Positions 58,671 through 64,000 of a stretch of DNA of 64,000 bases are shown one piece after another (the first letter of the stretch is position 1; the number at the start of each line of letters is the position of its first letter). Under the pieces are notes generated by a model, which was given only the letters and a program-made list of their open reading frames with translations, had not been told where the DNA came from and made no database searches. Made by a program: the position numbers and the translations under genes. Source of the DNA: Gammaproteobacteria bacterium (GTDB taxonomy: Bacteria; Pseudomonadota; Gammaproteobacteria; Burkholderiales; Nitrosomonadaceae); assembly GCA_030431985.1 (NCBI GenBank), contig JAUIIB010000001.1, positions 62,001 to 126,000 of the forward strand. Direction: 5' to 3'.

Positions 58671-59016
58671 GTTAATTGTGCCAGTAAAGCATTCATGAAA
58701 TTAGTGCGAAATTATGCACTGAAACGAATGTAGACTGGCATGATAACTGTTCAGGATTCGGTGGATCGGGGCCCATAAGGGCCTCGAATTTTTTAAGAAT
58801 TGCGTTGTTTTAAATGCAATTAGACATTCCCTCTAGCTTTTTCCAAATATGCTGTGTTTTCCAACACTGCACTTGCCCGGTATTTAGATTGCCGACAGTG
58901 GTTCCTCACTTTTGAATCTGCTTCTAATAAACTGAGATTCTGTTTAAAATGATATGCCGGTGTACGGGGCAAGGTATTTTTCCAACATAATTGACTGGAC
59001 CAATGCAGATTGATAG
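58671..59016. other. Gene-free region after the small lipoprotein
   Basis: 346 bp containing one terminator (58767-58794) and otherwise no supported gene or RNA. The right part leads into the GNAT gene, with no clear promoter. Confidence 0.55.
58767..58794 (+). terminator. Intrinsic terminator of the small lipoprotein gene
   Basis: 8-bp stem cggggccc / gggcctcg with one G-U wobble and an ATAA loop, followed by a run of six T. It is 97 bases past the stop. Confidence 0.8.
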
Positions 59017-59529
59017 ATGAAAAATCAATCGGCTTGTATTCTGCCGTTCACAAATTCAGACATATTGCCTGTTTCAAAGCTGGCCAGAATAATTTGGTTG
59101 CGGCAATATAGCGGCCTGCTCTCCGATGACCAGATTCATTATATGTTGGCACAACGTTACTGTCCGGCGTTGATTCATGCACAATTAGGCCAAGAGAATA
59201 TTTGGTGGCAGAAGCTGGTGCTGGACGAAAAGATAATCGGGTTTACGTGCTGTATGCGTACCGATTACGATGCGCTAAAGGTGGACAAACTCTATATCCA
59301 CCATGATCATCATCGCAAAGGTTTTGGCAGAATGTGTGTTGATAATGCGGTTAAACTGATGCAAAGAATCAATTGTCATCGACTTATTTTGACTGTCAAT
59401 AAACAAAACCATGCGGCTATTCATGCCTATCGGCGTTATGGATTTGAAATCTGCGGAGATAGTGTTATCGATATTGGCGGCGGCTTTTTTATGAACGACT
59501 ATTTGATGGCGATGCGTTTGCGCCATTAA
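59017..59529 (+). CDS. GNAT-family N-acetyltransferase
   Basis: 170 residues. The acetyl-CoA-binding stretch reads [18 protein letters not shown] (about 96-113), a variant of the R/QxxGxG/A motif, followed by NRLILTV-like IL-TVNK and [11 protein letters not shown], the usual C-terminal GNAT block. The substrate is unknown. It precedes dapF by 25 bp on the same strand. Confidence 0.85.
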   Translation: MKNQSACILPFTNSDILPVSKLARIIWLRQYSGLLSDDQIHYMLAQRYCPALIHAQLGQENIWWQKLVLDEKIIGFTCCMRTDYDALKVDKLYIHHDHHRKGFGRMCVDNAVKLMQRINCHRLILTVNKQNHAAIHAYRRYGFEICGDSVIDIGGGFFMNDYLMAMRLRH

Positions 59530-59554
59530 TTTGAACAGGCAGTTTTATTTCCAG

Positions 59555-60382
59555 ATGAAATTTAAATTTACCAAAATGCACGGACTTGGCAACGATTTTG
59601 TTGTGATCGACTGCATCAATCAAAATATTGCGTTAAATCGGGAGCAAATTCGTTTTATAGCAGACCGGCATTTCGGCATTGGATGTGATCAGGTATTACT
59701 TGTTGAGCAGGCAACAAGTGAAGCTGATTTTTTTTATCGAATATTCAATGCCGATGGCGGAGAAGTAGAGCAATGCGGTAACGGTGCACGTTGTTTTGTA
59801 CGCTTTGTACACGATCATAACTTGACGCGAAAGAGACGGCTAAACGTCGAAACGCTTAGCGGCATAATTGCGCCCATACTAAGAGATGACGGAGAAGTGA
59901 CTGTAGATATGGGAACGCCAATCTTTGAGCCTGCCGAAGTGCCATTTGACGCCGAATACCAAGAGATGGTTTATCCACTTGATGTGCACGGAAAGATTGT
60001 TAAAATAAGTGTACTGTCAATGGGCAATCCTCATGCAGTTCAAGTTGTTGAAGACTTAGATGCGGCACCGGTTAGTAGTGAGGGTGCGCTGATAGAGTCG
60101 CACCCACGTTTTCCTGAGCGGGTGAATGTTGGGTTCATGCAGGTAATTGACCGTCATCAAATTCGCTTACGGGTATTTGAGCGGGGTGCAGGAGAGACGT
60201 TGGCATGCGGTACAGGTGCATGTGCGGCAGCAGTTACCGGAATCAGGTTGAATTTACTTGATTCACCAGTGTCAGTCAGTACACACGGTGGCGATTTGTC
60301 CATCAGTTGGGACGGCGAGGCAACGCCTGTTATGATGACTGGGCCTGCGGTAACCGTATTTGAAGGCGAAATTAACTTGTAA
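59555..60382 (+). CDS. dapF: Diaminopimelate epimerase
   Basis: 275 residues from the ATG at 59555, which gives the standard N-terminus [16 protein letters not shown]; a TTG at 59531 is rejected. The two catalytic cysteines are in [15 protein letters not shown] and [14 protein letters not shown]. It makes meso-DAP for lysine and peptidoglycan. It stands at the head of dapF-DUF484-xerC, the order known from E. coli. Confidence 0.96.
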   Translation: MKFKFTKMHGLGNDFVVIDCINQNIALNREQIRFIADRHFGIGCDQVLLVEQATSEADFFYRIFNADGGEVEQCGNGARCFVRFVHDHNLTRKRRLNVETLSGIIAPILRDDGEVTVDMGTPIFEPAEVPFDAEYQEMVYPLDVHGKIVKISVLSMGNPHAVQVVEDLDAAPVSSEGALIESHPRFPERVNVGFMQVIDRHQIRLRVFERGAGETLACGTGACAAAVTGIRLNLLDSPVSVSTHGGDLSISWDGEATPVMMTGPAVTVFEGEINL

Positions 60383-60473
60383 CATAATGGTGGACTGCAA
60401 TTTTAGATATATCGGCGAGCAGTATTGTACATACGTTATATTGATCTTCATGATACTCCCTTAAGGAAAACTA

Positions 60474-61178
60474 ATGAAACCGAAAGATGTCGCGCAATAT
60501 CTTGCAAGTCACCCTGATTTTTTTAACGATTATCCCGATGTGTTGACTGATTTGCAGTTGCCGCATCCACAACAAGAAAAAGTCATTTCATTGCATGAAC
60601 GGCAGGCGATTGCTCTTAGAGATAAAAATAAAGTACTTCAGGAAAAGTTGTTGGAACTCATCAGCTTTGGCGAGGAAAATGATGCGATAGGGGAAAAACT
60701 GCACCGTTTGACTATTGCGCTTCTCACCGCCTATGATTTTGAAAGTTTTTTAACCGGACTTGGTTTTAGTCTTCGGGAAGATTTTGCCATTCCTCATTAT
60801 GTCATGCGACTTTGGGAACTAGGCTATGAAGATAGTGAGCATATTGAATTTTCGGCGGTTAGTGAAGATATTCACGCAATTGCAGCAAGCCTGACCCAGC
60901 CGTATTGCGGTAATCATGTGGCTGATGGGATCAGAGATCTGTTTATTGAAGATAATGAGCAATTAAAATCTTTTGCTATGATACCGCTTACGACTACGAA
61001 GCCAATCGGCTTGCTGATTCTGGCCAGCCCTGAAGCTGATCGTTTCTATACTGATATGGGTACGTTACATTTAAAAAGATTGAGTGAGGTGATTAGCGCA
61101 TCGGTTGCACGTAACGATCTGGCGAACACCTTTGTGCAGGATAATCAAAACAATCCATCGGATGGACAGTCGGTCTGA
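60474..61178 (+). CDS. DUF484 family protein
   Basis: 234 residues. The N-terminal VAQYLASHPDFFNDYPDVLTDLQLPH block is the DUF484 signature, followed by a helix and a GAF-like domain (about 80-220). The family is constantly found between dapF and xerC, as here, but its role is unknown. AAGGA precedes the ATG; its end overlaps xerC by 17 bases. Confidence 0.9.
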   Translation: MKPKDVAQYLASHPDFFNDYPDVLTDLQLPHPQQEKVISLHERQAIALRDKNKVLQEKLLELISFGEENDAIGEKLHRLTIALLTAYDFESFLTGLGFSLREDFAIPHYVMRLWELGYEDSEHIEFSAVSEDIHAIAASLTQPYCGNHVADGIRDLFIEDNEQLKSFAMIPLTTTKPIGLLILASPEADRFYTDMGTLHLKRLSEVISASVARNDLANTFVQDNQNNPSDGQSV

Positions 61179-62052
61179 GCGGCTTGCTGTCGCATTTAAT
61201 ACGCATCTTGAATGTGAACGCCGTCTATCAGGCCATACGTGCAGCAGTTACGCCCGCGATATTCAAATATTATTCGAGGCGCTCGCTTCAACGCCATTGG
61301 ATAAAGTCGAGCCACAGCATATTCGCCAAGTGGTTGCCCGTTTGCATGGCAAAGGATTGTCGGGTAGAAGCCTGGCTCGTATGTTGTCGGCCTGGCGCAG
61401 ATTTTATCATTACCTGATACGCGATCATCATTTTCATCATAATCCATGTACCGGAATACATGTACCCAAATCACCTAAAAAGCTGCCGCATGCATTGTCT
61501 CCGGACGAAGCTGCGCAATTGTTGGCGCCGCCAGCTATGGACCCTTTGGCAATACGTGATTGCGCCATATTTGAGTTGTTTTATTCGTCCGGACTCAGGC
61601 TGGCCGAGCTGGCACAACTCAAAATCGATGATGTGGATCTAATGGAAGGTATGGTGCGCGTAAAGGGCAAAGGTGGAAAGATGCGAATTGTTCCTGTTGG
61701 GAAAGTTGCGATTGCAGCGTTACAGCAATGGATGAACCACCATAAAGGGATGATCAGCCCTGGTGTCGATGCGTTGTTTCTGTCCAGACGCGGTCAGGCG
61801 ATCAGCCCAAGAACCATTGGTCACCGTTTGAAAATGCAGGGCATACGTCAGGGTATTCATAAAAATGTGCATCCACATATTCTGAGGCATTCCTGCGCGT
61901 CGCATTTGTTGCAATCCAGCGGCGATTTGCGCGCTGTTCAGGAAATGCTGGGGCATGCACATATTACGTCGACACAGGTTTATACCCATCTCGATTTTCA
62001 ACACTTGAGCCATGTTTACGATGCAGCACATCCCCGCGCCAAAAAGAAATAG
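61162..62052 (+). CDS. xerC: Tyrosine recombinase XerC
   Basis: 296 residues. SAM-like N-terminal domain, then the catalytic set: Arg in SSGLRLAELA, Lys in VKGKGGKMR, HxxR in HILRHSCASH, His in LGHAHI and the Tyr nucleophile in QVYTHLD. With XerD it resolves chromosome dimers at dif. No dif site is seen here. The start lies inside the DUF484 gene. Confidence 0.96.
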   Translation: MDSRSERLAVAFNTHLECERRLSGHTCSSYARDIQILFEALASTPLDKVEPQHIRQVVARLHGKGLSGRSLARMLSAWRRFYHYLIRDHHFHHNPCTGIHVPKSPKKLPHALSPDEAAQLLAPPAMDPLAIRDCAIFELFYSSGLRLAELAQLKIDDVDLMEGMVRVKGKGGKMRIVPVGKVAIAALQQWMNHHKGMISPGVDALFLSRRGQAISPRTIGHRLKMQGIRQGIHKNVHPHILRHSCASHLLQSSGDLRAVQEMLGHAHITSTQVYTHLDFQHLSHVYDAAHPRAKKK

Positions 62053-62067
62053 CTTTTAAAAAGATTT

Positions 62068-62093
62068 CTTGAAATTGTCGGCGAGCTCAATCT
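62068..62093 (+). promoter_or_regulatory. Possible sigma-32 promoter of hslVU
   Basis: A perfect CTTGAAA at 62068-62074 and a weak GCTCAATCT as -10, with a spacer shorter than usual (about 11 bases). A second candidate is a perfect TATAAT at 62140-62145, which has no good -35. hslVU is commonly under sigma-32, but this site is less convincing than the one before grpE. Confidence 0.4.
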
Positions 62094-62189
62094 GGGTACG
62101 CACAAATCCCGAGCCCGGAATGTATTGTTTTGAATAAGGTATAATATCCGTTTGTATGATTATCTAACACAAGAAAAACACAACATAAA

Positions 62190-62711
62190 ATGACAACAAT
62201 CGTATCAGCAAGACGTGGCAATCAGGTGGCACTGGGTGGAGACGGTCAGGTTACACTGGGAGCTGTCGTCGCTAAATCCAGCGCGCGTAAAGTACGCAGA
62301 CTTTATCATGACAAAATCCTGGCAGGTTTTGCGGGCGGTACCGCCGACGCATTTACGTTATTTGAACGTTTTGAAGGTAAGCTTGAGACGCACCAGGGTC
62401 ACTTAATGCGCTCTGCAGTGGAGCTTGCCAAAGACTGGCGCATGGATCGCATGCTGCGCCGGCTGGAAGCAATGCTTGTAGTTGCCAGTGAGGAAGCGAC
62501 ATTGATTATTACCGGTGCCGGTGATGTAGTGGAACCGGAAAACGGCCTTGCTGCGATTGGCAGTGGCGGTTCTTATGCGCAAGCTGCCGCACGGGCGCTT
62601 CTTGAAAATACTGAATTGCCGCCCAGAGAAATTGTCAGCAAGGCATTAACTATTGCCGGTGATTTGTGTATTTATACAAATCAAGAACATACTATTGAAA
62701 CTATTAATTGA
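62190..62711 (+). CDS. hslV: ATP-dependent protease subunit HslV
   Basis: 173 residues beginning [20 protein letters not shown], so the catalytic threonine T2 is exposed after removal of the initiator Met. The [17 protein letters not shown] block is typical. HslV is the proteolytic dodecamer driven by HslU. It lies 62 bp before hslU. Confidence 0.97.
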   Translation: MTTIVSARRGNQVALGGDGQVTLGAVVAKSSARKVRRLYHDKILAGFAGGTADAFTLFERFEGKLETHQGHLMRSAVELAKDWRMDRMLRRLEAMLVVASEEATLIITGAGDVVEPENGLAAIGSGGSYAQAAARALLENTELPPREIVSKALTIAGDLCIYTNQEHTIETIN

Positions 62712-62773
62712 TACGCAGTAGTACACTATTTTTTGTGTATCGATACAACTACTCCACATTTAAACAATAAATT

Positions 62774-64000
62774 ATGTCTCAAATGACACCACAGGAAATT
62801 GTCCACGAACTGGACAAACATATTATTGGCCAGAATTCGGCCAAACGAGCGGTGGCTATTGCGCTCAGAAATCGCTGGCGTAGACAGCAAATCGCTGATC
62901 CATTGCGTCAGGAAATTACACCTAAAAATATTCTTATGATTGGCCCAACGGGTGTGGGCAAAACTGAAATTGCGCGCCGTCTTGCAAAACTTGCAAATGC
63001 GCCTTTTATAAAAATTGAAGCGACAAAATTTACCGAGGTCGGTTACGTCGGACGCGATGTGGATTCGATTATCCGAGATCTGGTCGAAACAGCCATTAAA
63101 CAGTCGCGAGAAATCGAAACCAGGAAAAAACAGCCGCTGGCAGAAGACCGTGCGGAAGAGCGAATACTTGATGCATTGCTGCCCCCTGCTCGTAATTTTG
63201 ATGCTGTTTCTGATACGGATGAACAGGACAATTCAACACGGCAAAAATTCCGTAAGAAGTTGCGTGAAGGCGATCTGGACGATAAAGAAATCGATATTGA
63301 AATCGCCGCTCCACGCGCTAATATGGAGATATTTGCACCGCCGGGCATGGAAGAATTGACTTCTCAGATTCAGGGTATGTTCCAAAATATGAGTAGTGAA
63401 AAAAAGCGAACACGCAAGCTGAATATCCGTGAAGCGAGAAAGTTGCTGATTGAAGAAGAAGCCGCAAAATTGGTTAACGATGAAGAGCTTAAACTCAGTG
63501 CCATTCAGAATGTTGAGCAGAACGGCATTGTTTTTCTTGATGAGATAGACAAAATAACCAGTCGTTCTGGCAATACATCGGGTGGCGATGTGTCGCGCCA
63601 GGGGGTGCAGCGCGATTTGCTGCCGTTGGTAGAGGGGACTACCGTATCAACTAAATACGGCATGATTAAAACGGATCATATTTTATTTGTTGCCAGTGGT
63701 GCGTTTCATTTGACCAAACCTTCTGATTTGATTCCCGAGCTGCAAGGGCGATTCCCCATTCGCGTGGAACTGACCAGCTTGAGTGTCAGCGATTTTGAGC
63801 AAATTCTAACAAATACCGATGCCTGTTTGACGCGTCAATATGAAGCGTTGTTGAAGACAGAAGGGATTATTCTCAAGTTTCTGCCGGAGGCGATTAAGCG
63901 CCTCGCAGAAATTGCTTTTTCCGTCAATAATAAAACCGAAAATATAGGTGCCAGACGTTTACATACGGTTATGGAAAGGTTGTTGGAAGATGTTTCATTT
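62774..64000 (+). CDS. hslU: ATP-dependent protease ATPase subunit HslU (partial, runs off the window)
   Basis: 409 codons from the ATG at 62774 to the window end, still open; the family length of about 440 suggests roughly 30-35 codons are missing. It starts [19 protein letters not shown], with Walker [10 protein letters not shown], the [10 protein letters not shown] pore loop, an I domain (about 110-230) and Walker [11 protein letters not shown]. The I domain lacks any break. The frame was read directly from the sequence because no stop is inside the window. Confidence 0.96.
   Translation, partial: MSQMTPQEIVHELDKHIIGQNSAKRAVAIALRNRWRRQQIADPLRQEITPKNILMIGPTGVGKTEIARRLAKLANAPFIKIEATKFTEVGYVGRDVDSIIRDLVETAIKQSREIETRKKQPLAEDRAEERILDALLPPARNFDAVSDTDEQDNSTRQKFRKKLREGDLDDKEIDIEIAAPRANMEIFAPPGMEELTSQIQGMFQNMSSEKKRTRKLNIREARKLLIEEEAAKLVNDEELKLSAIQNVEQNGIVFLDEIDKITSRSGNTSGGDVSRQGVQRDLLPLVEGTTVSTKYGMIKTDHILFVASGAFHLTKPSDLIPELQGRFPIRVELTSLSVSDFEQILTNTDACLTRQYEALLKTEGIILKFLPEAIKRLAEIAFSVNNKTENIGARRLHTVMERLLEDVSF

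Noticed and set aside
63015-63359. Plus-strand frame of 114 codons near the window end
   Set aside because: It lies inside hslU in another frame; hslU is open from 62774 to the end with all family motifs.

Overview
The window looks like a stretch of chromosome from an ammonia-oxidising betaproteobacterium of the Nitrosomonas type. Three things point there. A nitrosocyanin gene (6174-6593) keeps all four copper ligands of this red copper protein. Two cytochrome P460-family genes are present (451-975 and 48048-48653). A red-type form I RuBisCO operon with its own LysR regulator and CbbX activase (48959-53060) indicates chemolithoautotrophic growth. Base composition is moderately AT-rich throughout. 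Species assignment is inference.

Layout. 1-9.5 kb: a DUF6164 protein, cytochrome P460, cupin, rpmE, dksA, cbbY with a threonylcarbamoyl-AMP synthase, an IbaG-like BolA protein, a SprA-related metalloprotease, nitrosocyanin, a sulfotransferase, a methyltransferase and an outer-membrane transporter-like protein. 9.7-24.4 kb: housekeeping translation and RNA genes (typA, a CAU tRNA, miaB, phoH-ybeY-corC-recJ, mnmA, purB) with an L,D-transpeptidase and several small exported proteins. 24.6-29.8 kb: grpE-dnaK-dnaJ behind a good sigma-32-type promoter, followed by a TPR protein. 29.8-30.5 kb: a gene-poor scar with an integrase remnant. 30.5-38.1 kb: msrB-msrA, small membrane or secreted proteins, ExoD-like protein, a MacAB-like exporter split into three genes, and a glyoxylate aminotransferase. 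38.3-44.6 kb: an exopolysaccharide or O-antigen block (WecA-like transferase, CapD-like dehydratase, rfbA, rfbC) that also holds an MsbA-like ABC protein whose nucleotide-binding motifs are all destroyed. 44.6-48.7 kb: radA, a ceramidase-like membrane protein, speB-like gene and the second P460. 49-53 kb: cbbR / cbbLSX. 53.2-64 kb: EAL protein with DUF1059 protein, nudF, a DevBCA-type exporter, a tiny lipoprotein, GNAT, dapF-DUF484-xerC, hslV and the first 409 codons of hslU, which runs off the window.

How it fits together. CbbR, CbbLS and CbbX form a CO2-fixation module. The distant cbbY (clearing the inhibitor xylulose-1,5-bisphosphate) and the glyoxylate aminotransferase (salvage of oxygenation products) are likely metabolic partners. 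Nitrosocyanin and the P460 proteins belong to periplasmic nitrogen redox chemistry. grpE-dnaK-dnaJ and hslVU form the heat-shock set. The most unusual object is the ABC protein at 41139-42800: a long open frame with an MsbA-like fold pattern but no usable P-loop, signature, Walker B glutamate or H-loop, inside a polysaccharide locus.
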